DNA from: an uncultured Phycisphaerae bacterium
Lineage (GTDB): Bacteria; Planctomycetota; Phycisphaerae; Sedimentisphaerales; Anaerohalosphaeraceae
Direction of reading: 5' to 3'
Assembly: GCA_937949545.1 (NCBI GenBank)
Contig: CALEDR010000007.1
Coordinates: 1 to 64,000, forward strand
DNA: 64,000 nucleotides
Of the stretch, positions 16,933-26,800 are shown piece by piece. Both the position numbers and the translations under genes were made by a program. The notes beneath the pieces were generated by a model that saw only the letters and a program-made list of their open reading frames with translations, ran no database searches and had not been told where the DNA came from. The first letter of the stretch is position 1. Every line of letters begins with the position of its first letter.

Positions 16933-19900
16933 TCACACCGTTTCTCCATCTGAAACCGCCAGAATGGACGACGGCTCCGAAGGAACAAACCGCCGAATCC
17001 ATCGGAAGGCATCGTCCACCATTACATACAGACAAGGCACCAGAATCAGCGTCACCACCGTGGAAAAGAGAATTCCAAATCCCAGCGAGACAGCCATCGG
17101 AATCATAAAGCGTGCCTGCCGGGAGGTTTCAAAAATCATCGGCGCCAGTCCGCCGAAGGTCGTCAGCGTGGTGAGCATCACAGGCCGGAAGCGGCGGACA
17201 GCCGCCTGATGCATCGCCTCAAAGGCTGAAAGAGCAGGGGTGTCCCGCCGGAGCCGGTTGGCATAATCGATCAGCACCAGCGAATCATTCACCACCACGC
17301 CGGACAGCGCTACAATCCCCATCATGCTCATCACCGACAGCTCATAGCCCATCATCAAATGGCCCAGAACCGCCCCGACAATTCCAAAGGGAATGGCCGC
17401 CATCACAATCAGCGGCTGGACATAACTGCGGAAGGGGATGGCCAGCATCGCATAAATGGCCGCCAGAGCCATCAGAAATCCCCGCCAGAGCGACTGCATG
17501 CTCTCCGCCCAGTCGGCCTGGCGGCCCTCCCAGGCATACGAAAGCCCGGGGAAATCATACTGAAGTTTCGGGAGAATCTCCTGGACCAGGGTCTCTTTGA
17601 CCTGATTGGTCTGGCCGATGGGTTCAACATTGGCGGTTACGGTCACCGTTCGGCGTCCGTTGCGCCGATTGATGCTCGTATAGGAGCGTCCGCGCTCCAT
17701 GGAGGCGGCCTGACGGAGAGGAATCTCCGTTCCGTAGGGCGTTCGAATCAGCAGCTCTTCGACATCGTATTCACTGTGGCGCTGCTCCGGGGGAAATTTC
17801 ACTCGAACCCGAATTTCATTGCGTCCCCGCTGCTGGCGGAGGGCTTCGGCCCCGTAAAAGGCGTTTCGAATCTGTCGGGCGATTTCCCGAACCGTCAGAC
17901 CGACGCTCTGGCCTTCCGGGGTAATGCGGAAATTGAGCTGCTGCTTGCCGGGGGTGTACCCGTCGTTGATATCCTTGACATTGGGAAAATCGGCCAGCAG
18001 GGCCGCCAGTTTCTCGCTGGCCCGGTCCAGCACCTCAATATCCCGATGACTCAGCTCAATCGTCAGCGCCGCTCCCGAGCCGGGCCCGCCGCGGTCGGCC
18101 TCAAAAAGAATGGACTCCAGACCGGGAATCGAACCGACCTTCTCCCGCCACAGCTGCGCAACGCGAGTGGTGCTGATGGGCCGCACACCCGGGTCCGTCA
18201 AAAAGATGCGGACATCGACGCTGTCTTCATCCACGACGGCAAAGACTCCTTTGCTGAGCCGCTCCTTTCCGTTTTCCTCAATGATTTCCTGCGCTTTTTC
18301 CATCAGCAGCCGGCAGACCGTCATCACCCGCTCCTGATCGCTTCCGAAGGGCAGCGTCGCCCGCACAGCGGCAAAATCCGACTCAACGCGCGGCATCAGA
18401 ATCATCCCGATTCGTCCGCTGAGCACAATCCCCAGCACAATCAGAAAACCGGCGAACCCGACGGCAACGGCCAGAAACCGCACGTGGATGCTGCGGTCAA
18501 TCAGCGGGGCAACAACCGACTCCACAAATCGCTCAAACTGACGGCTGAAGGCCCGCTGGCGGCTGTGCAGAAAGACCGCCAGAGGATGACGGCTTCGCGG
18601 GCGGGCGTGAGCCAGATGAGTCGGAAGAATCAGCGTGCTCTCAATCCAGGAAATCGTAAAAACCGTCACGACCACCAGCGGCACAGTCTTCCAGATTTTG
18701 CCCATCATGCCCGGGATAAAGTAGAGAGGCAGAAACGCCGCGATATTGGTTAAAATGCTGAAGCTGACGGGCATAGCGACATCCCGGGCCCCCTGAACAG
18801 CCGCCCGAAAGAACCCCATGCCCCGATTCCGGTATTCGTAAATATTTTCCCCGACCACAATCGCATCATCCACCACAATGCCCAGGGCGATGATGTAGGC
18901 AAACATAGAAATCATATTGATGGTGACATCCAGACTGGGCAGGAAGAGAAAGGAACCGAGAAACGATATCGGAATGCCGAGCATCACCCACAAAGCCAGC
19001 TTGATTTCCAGAAACAGCCCCAACAGCAAAATCACCAGCATCAGGCCGTAAAAGGCGTTTTTCAAAAGCAGAGCCAGCCGCTGCCGATAGACATCCGCCC
19101 GGTTCTGCGTAATGACCCAGCGGACCCCCTCGGGCAGCTGCGGTTCCAGCCGCCTCATTGCCCGCTGCACAGCCTCGGAGACTCCGATCGGGGTTTGGTC
19201 CCCCACCCGAAAGATGCTGATGCCGACGGCCCGTTTCCCGTTAAAAAAAGCCATCTGATCCACATCGGCAAAATCATCCCGCACTTCGGCAATATCCTCC
19301 AGATGAATGACCGTGCCGGATGCGGTTGTGACAATCGGAATTCGGGCAAACTCCCTCGCCCACAGGCGCCGTTCGGTCACCCGCAGCAGGATTTCTCCGC
19401 CGCTGGTTTCCACATGGCCGCCGGGCAGCTCCAGCGCCGCCGCCCGAATGCGGTCCGCCACCGCCTGAAGCGTCAGACCATACGCCCGAAGCGTCTCCTG
19501 CGGAATCAAAACCTGCAATTCATAATCGCGGGCACCGGCCAGCTCCACCTGGGTAATGCCCGGCTCCTGCAGCAGCCCGTCGCGGACTTCCTCGGCCATC
19601 TCCCGCAGAACCCATTCGGACACATCCCCGTACAGCTGAAGTTCGACAATCTGCTGACGGCGCATGGCCAATGAGACCCTCGGCCGTTCGGCATCCTCCG
19701 GAAATGTTGTAATGCGGTCGATTTCCTGCTTGATATCCTGATAGACGCGCTGGCGGTCAAATCCTTCAATAATCTCCGCCGTGACGGTGCCGAATCCTTC
19801 GGACGCCACCGCGGTAATTTCCTTGATTCCCTCCAGGCCGCGAATGGCCTCCTCGACCGCCAGAATGATGCCCTGCTCCACTTCCTCCGGACTGGAGCCG

Positions 19901-20085
19901 GGATAGGGCACACGGACAATCACCAGATCCAAATCAAATTCGGGAAAGACTTCCTGACGGACGTTCAGGGCGAAAAAGAAGCCGCCGACCAGAAAGACAA
20001 TCATCATCAGGTTCGGCGCGACGCGGGTGTCCGTCATCCAGCCGATCAGACCGCGGGTATCTTCCGGTGCCGGACAGTGGCTCAT
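16933..20085 (-). CDS. RND efflux pump inner-membrane permease (HAE1/AcrB family)
   Basis: 1050 residues, the normal length. It has the RND plan: helix 1 at about 23-42, a first periplasmic loop, helices 2-6 (near 340-480, containing the proton-relay D-D-A-I-V-V-G-E-N stretch), helix 7 (near 540), a second loop, and helices 8-12 at the end. G-R-I-G-M-I-L-M-P and the P-Y-P-G-S-S-P-E-E-V-E start are typical. It exports small toxic compounds by proton antiport. GGAGG precedes the ATG, which overlaps the stop of the adaptor gene by four bases (ATGA). Confidence 0.93.
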   Translation of the reverse strand: MSHCPAPEDTRGLIGWMTDTRVAPNLMMIVFLVGGFFFALNVRQEVFPEFDLDLVIVRVPYPGSSPEEVEQGIILAVEEAIRGLEGIKEITAVASEGFGTVTAEIIEGFDRQRVYQDIKQEIDRITTFPEDAERPRVSLAMRRQQIVELQLYGDVSEWVLREMAEEVRDGLLQEPGITQVELAGARDYELQVLIPQETLRAYGLTLQAVADRIRAAALELPGGHVETSGGEILLRVTERRLWAREFARIPIVTTASGTVIHLEDIAEVRDDFADVDQMAFFNGKRAVGISIFRVGDQTPIGVSEAVQRAMRRLEPQLPEGVRWVITQNRADVYRQRLALLLKNAFYGLMLVILLLGLFLEIKLALWVMLGIPISFLGSFLFLPSLDVTINMISMFAYIIALGIVVDDAIVVGENIYEYRNRGMGFFRAAVQGARDVAMPVSFSILTNIAAFLPLYFIPGMMGKIWKTVPLVVVTVFTISWIESTLILPTHLAHARPRSRHPLAVFLHSRQRAFSRQFERFVESVVAPLIDRSIHVRFLAVAVGFAGFLIVLGIVLSGRIGMILMPRVESDFAAVRATLPFGSDQERVMTVCRLLMEKAQEIIEENGKERLSKGVFAVVDEDSVDVRIFLTDPGVRPISTTRVAQLWREKVGSIPGLESILFEADRGGPGSGAALTIELSHRDIEVLDRASEKLAALLADFPNVKDINDGYTPGKQQLNFRITPEGQSVGLTVREIARQIRNAFYGAEALRQQRGRNEIRVRVKFPPEQRHSEYDVEELLIRTPYGTEIPLRQAASMERGRSYTSINRRNGRRTVTVTANVEPIGQTNQVKETLVQEILPKLQYDFPGLSYAWEGRQADWAESMQSLWRGFLMALAAIYAMLAIPFRSYVQPLIVMAAIPFGIVGAVLGHLMMGYELSVMSMMGIVALSGVVVNDSLVLIDYANRLRRDTPALSAFEAMHQAAVRRFRPVMLTTLTTFGGLAPMIFETSRQARFMIPMAVSLGFGILFSTVVTLILVPCLYVMVDDAFRWIRRFVPSEPSSILAVSDGETV

Positions 20086-21335
20086 AGAGTGCCTCCTGAC
20101 GAACCAGAAAGAACTTTCTGGGGCCCGGAGGGCTCTTCCGTCCGAAGAAGCATCCCGTCCACTGCACCGGACAAATCAGTGGTGACAATCCGCTCTCCGT
20201 CTTCCAAACCGTCGCGGATGTAAAGCACCTCCCGGCCCCGAAACACCGTCCGGATGGTGCGAATCCGCAGCCGGTTCTGGTCATCCATCACCCAGACCTG
20301 ACTGCCGTTTCGAATGTATTCCCGCGGAACGGCAAAGACATCGCGGGCCGTCCGTCCGATGATTTCCGCCCGCACATAGGAACCCAAGAGCAGCGGCGGC
20401 AGCGTCTGTCCTTCCGGCGACTCCAGCGGCGAAGGTACGGAAACCAGAAGCCGGGCCATTCGTCCCTGCTCTTCCAGATGCGGCAGAAGCCGCAAAACCC
20501 TGCCAACCCGAAACACATCCTGTCCCCATGCCGGGTCGGTTATGCGCACCTCTGCTCCGCCCTCGAACCCGTCCGCAGGAATCTCAATCCAGTCGAGCTG
20601 ATCGACCGGCACCAGCGCCTGGACCCAGAATTCATCCACCCCGACCAACGCAGCCACCGGGGCGGTCGGGGAAACGCGGGAGCCCCGTTCTGCGTATTTG
20701 GTTCGAACGACGGCCCGAAACGGGGCGCGGATGAAGCACCGCTGCAGATCCAGCTGCGCCTGCCGCACGGCTGCCTCCGCCGCCTCTGCGGCCGCTTTTT
20801 TGGCGGCCAGATAGGGCCGGCGAAGAATCAGATCCTCATCCGCTTCGTCCGGAATCTCCCCGAGCATCCGATATTCCCGCTGGGCAACCCGCTGACTGCC
20901 CTCCTCAATCTTCAGAGCCAGCCGCGACTGCTCCAGTTCGCTTTGCTGCTGAGCCAGGGCTGTCTCATAGTTGCGCCGGTCAATCTCATACAGCACCTGC
21001 CCCGCCTCTACAATCCCGCCGGGCAGAACCTCAGGAGCCGTTTTTTCCACCAGGCCGGACACCTCCGGATACAGCACAACCTCCCGGGCCGCCGTGACGG
21101 TCCCCATCGCCTGAATCACCACCGGCAGCGTCTGACGGCGGATGGTCTGCACTGTCACCAGCCGCGCCTGCTGGTCGGCCGGACGACGCGGAGCCCGGGG
21201 GCGGGTTTCCAGTTGATACCGAAAATACAGAACCGCTGCCGCCGCAATCCCCAGCGGCAGAAGATACCGCACAAAGAACCGAAACGCCTTTTTCCGCGTT
21301 CCGGCTGACGGAGACAATTCCTCACAATTTTGCAT
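20082..21335 (-). CDS. RND efflux periplasmic adaptor (membrane fusion protein)
   Basis: About 417 residues. One N-terminal membrane helix (near residues 23-40) is followed by the lipoyl/hairpin/beta-barrel plan of membrane fusion proteins: V-L-Y-P-E-V-S-G-L-V near residue 85, a coiled-coil hairpin rich in Gln, Glu and Ala (about 115-200) and the returning half I-R-A-P-F-R-A-V-V. It bridges the permease and the outer-membrane channel. The ATG at 21335 has GAGG six bases before it; a GTG at 21347 overlapping the upstream stop is possible. Confidence 0.92.
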   Translation of the reverse strand: MQNCEELSPSAGTRKKAFRFFVRYLLPLGIAAAAVLYFRYQLETRPRAPRRPADQQARLVTVQTIRRQTLPVVIQAMGTVTAAREVVLYPEVSGLVEKTAPEVLPGGIVEAGQVLYEIDRRNYETALAQQQSELEQSRLALKIEEGSQRVAQREYRMLGEIPDEADEDLILRRPYLAAKKAAAEAAEAAVRQAQLDLQRCFIRAPFRAVVRTKYAERGSRVSPTAPVAALVGVDEFWVQALVPVDQLDWIEIPADGFEGGAEVRITDPAWGQDVFRVGRVLRLLPHLEEQGRMARLLVSVPSPLESPEGQTLPPLLLGSYVRAEIIGRTARDVFAVPREYIRNGSQVWVMDDQNRLRIRTIRTVFRGREVLYIRDGLEDGERIVTTDLSGAVDGMLLRTEEPSGPQKVLSGSSGGTL

Positions 21336-21343
21336 CGAAAACC

Positions 21344-22741
21344 TCACTGTGAAGGTTCACTCATCGGCCAGGGACCGGCGATAGCCCGGCACAAATCAAT
21401 CCGCCGCTCCAGCAGGACACGCTGCGCCGCCAGAAACTGACGTTCCAGCGTCTGTTCAGACAAAAGAGATTCAAGCACGCGCAGGTAATCAACCTGTCCC
21501 TGCAGATATTTGGTCTGAACGGTCTGACGGGCCTGCCGGGCCAGCTGGAGCTGAAGACGAAGATTGTCCGCCAGCTGCTGCTGACTTCGGTTTTCCTCGA
21601 GGGCTTCTTCAGTTTCCTGCAGAGCCGTCAGAAGTTTCTGCGCGTACTGATGAATGCGTTCGGAACGAACGGCCTTTCGTTTTCGCACCTCGGCCTGACG
21701 GTATCCGGCATCCCAAAGGGGTCCGACCGCATCCGCCGCCAGCCGACCCAGCCAGTCTTCAAACAAATCGCGCACCCGCTCGGCGGAGGTCTGCGCCGAA
21801 GCCGTCAATGTGATTTTGGGATACTGGTCGGCAATCGCCGCGGCCAGCCGCTGGTCAGCCGCCGCGACCGCTTTATAGGCGGAGGCCACATCGGGCCGGC
21901 GCAGGAGGGTTTGGACGGGCAGTCCGACATCCGGCAGCGGAGGCAGTGCAGGCAGCGAATCCGGGACGTCAAAAGAGTTCTGAGCCGGCGTTCGGCCCAG
22001 CAGAACCGCCAGCTGATACTCCAAAAGCGTCCTTGTTTTTCGGGCCTCAATTTCCTGACCGCGGGTTGATTCAACCAGCTGCCGCTGGCGGAGGACATCG
22101 GCGGCAGTCCCCTGCCCTTGTCCAAAGCGCATCTGCACAAGCTCCAAAACCTGCTCATTGGTTCGCCGCTGCTCCTGCAAAAGGGCCTGCTGAAGCCGGG
22201 TCTCCAGAAGACGATACCAAGTTCGAGCCGCTGAGGCGCTGAGCGAAACAGCCGCCGCCGCCAGGTCATCGCGGGCTGCCTGTGCATCCAGCAGGGCCGC
22301 CTGACGAGCCGAACGCACACGGCCCCACAAATCCGCCTCGTAAGAAGCGGTCAGACCGGCCGAGTAGCCGCTGGAATACAGAACCTGTTCGGACACCTCG
22401 CGGCGCGTTCGGGCCGCCTGAGCAGAATACTGAACAGCGGGAAACAGAGAGGCCCCCGCCTGGACCGCCGCCTCTTCGGCCTGCCGAAGCCGGTCCCAGG
22501 CGGAACGAATCGTAAAATTGTTCCCAAGAGTCTCCTCTATCAACCGGTTCAGTTGAGGGTCATGGAACGACTCCCACCACTGTTCCGGCAAAGGAACCGT
22601 ACCGCTTTGGGAAAACTGCTGCGGGATTTCGAGGGGAATCGAAGGCGATACGGGCTGCCGGCAGCCGATGCAGAACAAAACCGCTGCCAGAACTCCCAAA
22701 CCCGCCGCGGATGGTTTCTTTCGAGTCCGCCCGTCCATCAT
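21344..22741 (-). CDS. Outer-membrane efflux lipoprotein (NodT/TolC family)
   Basis: 465 residues with a lipobox L-F-C-I-G-C (Cys27) and two repeated OEP halves, each with long helices (for example Q-W-W-E-S-F-H-D-P-Q-L-N-R-L-I near residue 54, the usual family start). It forms the trimeric outer-membrane channel of the pump. It is the first gene of a three-gene operon: outer channel, adaptor, permease. No regulator is adjacent. An ATG three bases further in is equally possible from the position of AGGGG. Confidence 0.92.
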   Translation of the reverse strand: MMDGRTRKKPSAAGLGVLAAVLFCIGCRQPVSPSIPLEIPQQFSQSGTVPLPEQWWESFHDPQLNRLIEETLGNNFTIRSAWDRLRQAEEAAVQAGASLFPAVQYSAQAARTRREVSEQVLYSSGYSAGLTASYEADLWGRVRSARQAALLDAQAARDDLAAAAVSLSASAARTWYRLLETRLQQALLQEQRRTNEQVLELVQMRFGQGQGTAADVLRQRQLVESTRGQEIEARKTRTLLEYQLAVLLGRTPAQNSFDVPDSLPALPPLPDVGLPVQTLLRRPDVASAYKAVAAADQRLAAAIADQYPKITLTASAQTSAERVRDLFEDWLGRLAADAVGPLWDAGYRQAEVRKRKAVRSERIHQYAQKLLTALQETEEALEENRSQQQLADNLRLQLQLARQARQTVQTKYLQGQVDYLRVLESLLSEQTLERQFLAAQRVLLERRIDLCRAIAGPWPMSEPSQ

Positions 22742-22989
22742 TCCCCTAAAACTGTCAACGCCGCTCTGGAGGTCTTCTATCCATTAGCCCCATTTCTTCG
22801 CCAGCTGACAAAGCCCCCCCCGCCCTGGCTTCCAACACAAGAACGCTGAATCCTAAAGCAATCTTTCAAAAAGAATCAACTGTTTTTTTGAATGCAAGAA
22901 AAATTGCCGAAAGGCGGAAAGTACCGGCGTGTGCTCCAGTCGGGACCGCCGTTTCCTCAATCACCCGTCCGTGAAATTCGGCGGCCGAA

Positions 22990-23065
22990 TCGGGGAGACA
23001 GGATTTGAACCTGCGACCTCTGCGTCCCGAACGCAGCGCTCTAAGCCAAGCTGAGCTACTCCCCG
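22990..23065 (-). tRNA. tRNA-Pro (anticodon CGG)
   Basis: Read on the minus strand the cloverleaf is complete: acceptor CGGGGAG with CTCCCCG, D arm GCTCAGC...GAGC, anticodon stem CTGCG/CGCAG with loop TTCGGGA (anticodon CGG, G37), T arm GCAGG-TTCAAAT-CCTGT, discriminator A. CCA is not encoded. It lies 96 bp behind efp on the same strand. Confidence 0.97.
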
Positions 23066-23161
23066 CATCCTCACAGGACCCCGAAGAGTCTGCTGGGTGC
23101 GAAACCGGAATATTACCAAAAATCCGCAAAAAATACCAGTCTTTTCTGCCGACGGCGGGGA

Positions 23162-23722
23162 TTATTCCTTCACACGGGTGACATACTCGCCCGTGCGGGT
23201 ATCCACGCGGACCACTTCCCCCACCTTGACAAACGGCGGCACCTGAATCACCAGACCGGTCTCGAGGGTGGCGGGCTTATACTGATTGGTCGCCGTGGCT
23301 CCCTTGATTTCCGGCGCCGTATCCACCACTTTCAGGTCCACCGTGTTGGGCAGCTGGACAACCACGGGCTTGCCGTTGTACATATTGATCAGAATCGGGG
23401 TGTTCGGCTTGCAGTACTTGGGGCCTTCACCGAAAGCATCGTCATCCAGCGTAATCTGGTCATACGTCTCCAGGTCCATAAAGACGTGCTCATTGCCCGT
23501 CGAGTAAAGGTACTCAAAGTTCCGCTTTTCGAGAAAGGCTTCTTCGAGCACTTCTTCGGCCCGGATGCGGACATCGCGGATGCCGCCGTCCGTCAGATTC
23601 TTCAGTTTGGTCTGATAGACCGCTCCGCCTTTGCCGAGCTTGACATGCTGATAATCGACAATCACATACAGGACGCCATCCATCTTGATGGTCTGTCCTT
23701 TTTTCATTTCCGACGCTTTCAT
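23162..23722 (-). CDS. efp: Translation elongation factor P
   Basis: 186 residues, normal length, with the KOW-like N-terminal domain and two OB domains. It binds between P and E sites and relieves ribosomes stalled on proline runs. The domain I tip loop reads V-K-L-G-K-G-G (Lys31 at the tip) where most bacteria have K-P-G-K-G; the Lys usually modified is kept, the Pro is Leu. The C-terminal stretch G-L-V-I-Q-V-P-P-F-V near residue 158 resembles the usual family ending. GGAG before the ATG is good. No epmA/epmB-type modification gene is in the window. A tRNA-Pro gene follows on the same strand. Confidence 0.95.
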   Translation of the reverse strand: MKASEMKKGQTIKMDGVLYVIVDYQHVKLGKGGAVYQTKLKNLTDGGIRDVRIRAEEVLEEAFLEKRNFEYLYSTGNEHVFMDLETYDQITLDDDAFGEGPKYCKPNTPILINMYNGKPVVVQLPNTVDLKVVDTAPEIKGATATNQYKPATLETGLVIQVPPFVKVGEVVRVDTRTGEYVTRVKE

Positions 23723-23827
23723 ACCTTATCTCCGCTTTGAGGAGGCCCACAACCGCAGCCAAGCCTTTTTATCCCGATTCATCTGATGCGGCAAAGTGCC
23801 GCAGTATGGCAAACCCGCCGGAAAAAG

Positions 23828-26800
23828 TCAAGAGGACAGGTCAACTGGAATGGATTTTGAATGAGCAAGGAAATACAAATAAGCCCGCTGAGGCATCCGA
23901 CCGAGAACCTTTTCAACCGCCAAAGTATACAGCCGCAGTTGCGGACGATACCGTTCAACTCGCTCCGGCCATTCCCCTTCAGAGACACGATCTGTCTTAA
24001 AATCGACCAAAATCAGCCCATCAGGACTGTCCAAAAGAAGGTCAACAATCCCCTGAATGATGATTTTTTCATCCGCCGGAGCTATTCGCGCCTGTCGGGC
24101 GGAAACCGATATGGTAAAAGCCCATTCCCGATGACACTTGTCCGGATATTGCAGGATTCGTTGCCCCACCTCACTTTCAAAAAAGGCTGCAATCCATTCC
24201 GGCTCGAGCGCAGCGGCCGTTTGTGAATTGATAAGTCCTTCTGAAACAAGGGTTTCTATTGTATTTTCCACTTGTTGACGGTTGGGTTTGGAACGCAGAT
24301 CCAGCCGAGCCAAAAGCAGATGAACCGCCGAACCGATTTGGGCAGGAGAGATTCTGCCTTTTTTCCCGGATTGTTCCAGAACGGCCTTCGGCACAGACCC
24401 GAACGAATCTGTCCCGACGGCCGGTGCAAATTCATCCATCATCTCCAGCGCCCCGCTGACCGACAGCTTGGCAACAAGCCCAACGGCCGAAGAAAAAGGA
24501 TATTCCCACTCGAGTATCCGTCGGCATTCTTCAATGACGGGCTGATGCCGTTTTCGTTCGGCCTCTGTCAAAGTCGGCACAGATGCGGTAAGCTTTCTCT
24601 TACAAGCGGCCTCAATTTCCCGGCTGCATGCCTCCAGACTGTCTCGCTCCACACACTGGACGGTAAAAAACGTCGGACCCGCAGGGGGCTCGTTCAGAAA
24701 GACCTCTTTCATCGGCGGCTGATGGCCCAACCCAAACAGAATCCAGTCCATCGGACAGGACACTTCCAAAAGGCGTCCGTCGGGAACGGCCTTACCGCCC
24801 AGCAGGGCGCATTCCTGCACAATCCGTTCACAAGTCGACCGGCGTCGGGAGGCCGTCAGAATCAGCTTCTCCCGGGCGCGGGTGAGGGCCACGTACAGAA
24901 TCCGCATTTCCTCTTCGAGCATTGTCTTTCGCTTGCGTTCCTGCAGCACCTGCCAGGCCAGCGTGGGAAACTGGATAGTGCGTTCGGGACAGACGGCCTG
25001 AATGCCGAGGGCATCTTCATCGGCCAGACACGTCCGCTTCAAATCCCGGAAATTCCATCCCGCATTCAGCTCCGCCAGAAAGACAACGGGGAACTCCAGC
25101 CCCTTGCTTTTGTGCACGCTCAAAAGCCGCACGGCGTTTTCGGCGGCACTGTCAGGCTGCGCCGGGGCCCAGTCCTGCTTTTCCCGGCGTATATCTTCGA
25201 GAAACTCCACAAATCGAGCCAGAGAGACCGACTGCGGGCCTGTGCTGAAATGTTCAAACTGGACGGCCCGCTGATGAAGTTTGAGCAGATTCGCCCGCCG
25301 CTGCCGGCCGTTGGGCAGGGCCGAAACAAAGGCCAGATAGCCGGTCTGGTCCAGAATCGAGCCCAGCACATCCGACAGCGAACCGATTCGAATCCTTCGG
25401 CGCCAGTCGGAAAGCTGCTCGAGAGCCCGGCGGGCTTTTTCGGCCAGGGGACCACCGGCTTCAGCAGCCTTCTGTACGCATTCATAAAACGTATCGGTCT
25501 TGCCGGCAGACAGGCGAATCCGGGCCAGCTCGGAATCCGTAAAATTGAACAGAGCACTGCGGAGCACGGCGGCCAGCTCAATATCCCGAATGGGGTTGTC
25601 GAGAACCTTCAGCAAAGCCAGCAGGTCGGCGATTTCCGTCGTTTCAAAATACCCCTCCGAGGTTTGAGAGTGCAGCGGAATGCCCGCCAGCCGGAGGATT
25701 TCCGTATACGTCTGGGCCCGATTGGCCGGGGAACGCATCAGAATCACAATGTCGCGATACTGGACATCGCGGCGGCAGCCCAACTCTTTGTCGAAAATCT
25801 GAAACTCAGGTTTTCCGCTGTCGGCCCCGACGATTTGACGGATGCGCCGGGCTATCCACATCGCCTGACGCTGCTCCGCAGACAAATTCTCCGCTTCCGG
25901 CAGCACAGACTCCGAACTCTCTTCGGTCCCGTTCTCCTCTCCGTCGAACTCATCTTCTCCGGGCTCCGGCGCTTCTTCGTCCAGCACAACCACCTCCACC
26001 GGCATCAAAATCTCATCCGGCTTAACATCGTTCCGCCCGCAGACCAGAGCCGCCCGCTCGTCATAATCCATCGAGGCGGTCTCCTGCGTCATAATCCGCC
26101 CAAACACCGCATTCGCAAAGGCCAAGATTTCCGGGCGCGAGCGGAAATTGTCTCCCAAGTCAATCCGCTGCGGGACCAGCGGCTCTGTCGGGTCCTCTCT
26201 GGCCTCTTGCAGCGCCTCCAGAAACAGCTCCGGCCTGCTTCGGCGGAAGGCATAGATGCTCTGCTTGACATCGCCGACAACAAACACATTGTCCGGACGG
26301 CGGATGCTGTCGAGGATGCGCTTCTGGACGGCGTTGATGTCCTGAAACTCATCCACAAAAATAAAATCGAACCGGCGGCGAAGTTTTTCCGCAACCGCCG
26401 GATGCGCCTCCAGCAGCCGCACTGTCTTGTGCTCCAAATCCGAAAAATCCAGCGCCGCAATCTGTTCTTTGGCCTGCGTGTAATGTTTGACGTATCCCTT
26501 CAGCAGCTCCAGAATTGTCCGCAGCTGAAGCCGCACGGAATCGTCCTCCAGCGACGCGTACACAGGATGAACGGCCGCCAGATCGTTCAGCCCTTTCAAA
26601 TCATCTTTCACCTCTTTGAGAGGGGCTTTGATTCGGTCGGCTGTTTCCTCCGGTATTTCCTTCGGCCGGTTGGGGGCTTTGGAAATCTCAAACCCTGCAA
26701 GAATCTCCCACAACTTTGCACAATCTCCCTGCCGAACGGCGGCCTCCAGCAAATTGAGAACGGAATGGTATCCCGCCAAATGGCCTGTCAGCCAGTCCGG

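Noticed and set aside
23787-23803. Hairpin TGCGGCA-AAG-TGCCGCA behind addA
   Set aside because: No T tract on the minus strand after the stem; could act in a Rho-dependent way but cannot be supported.
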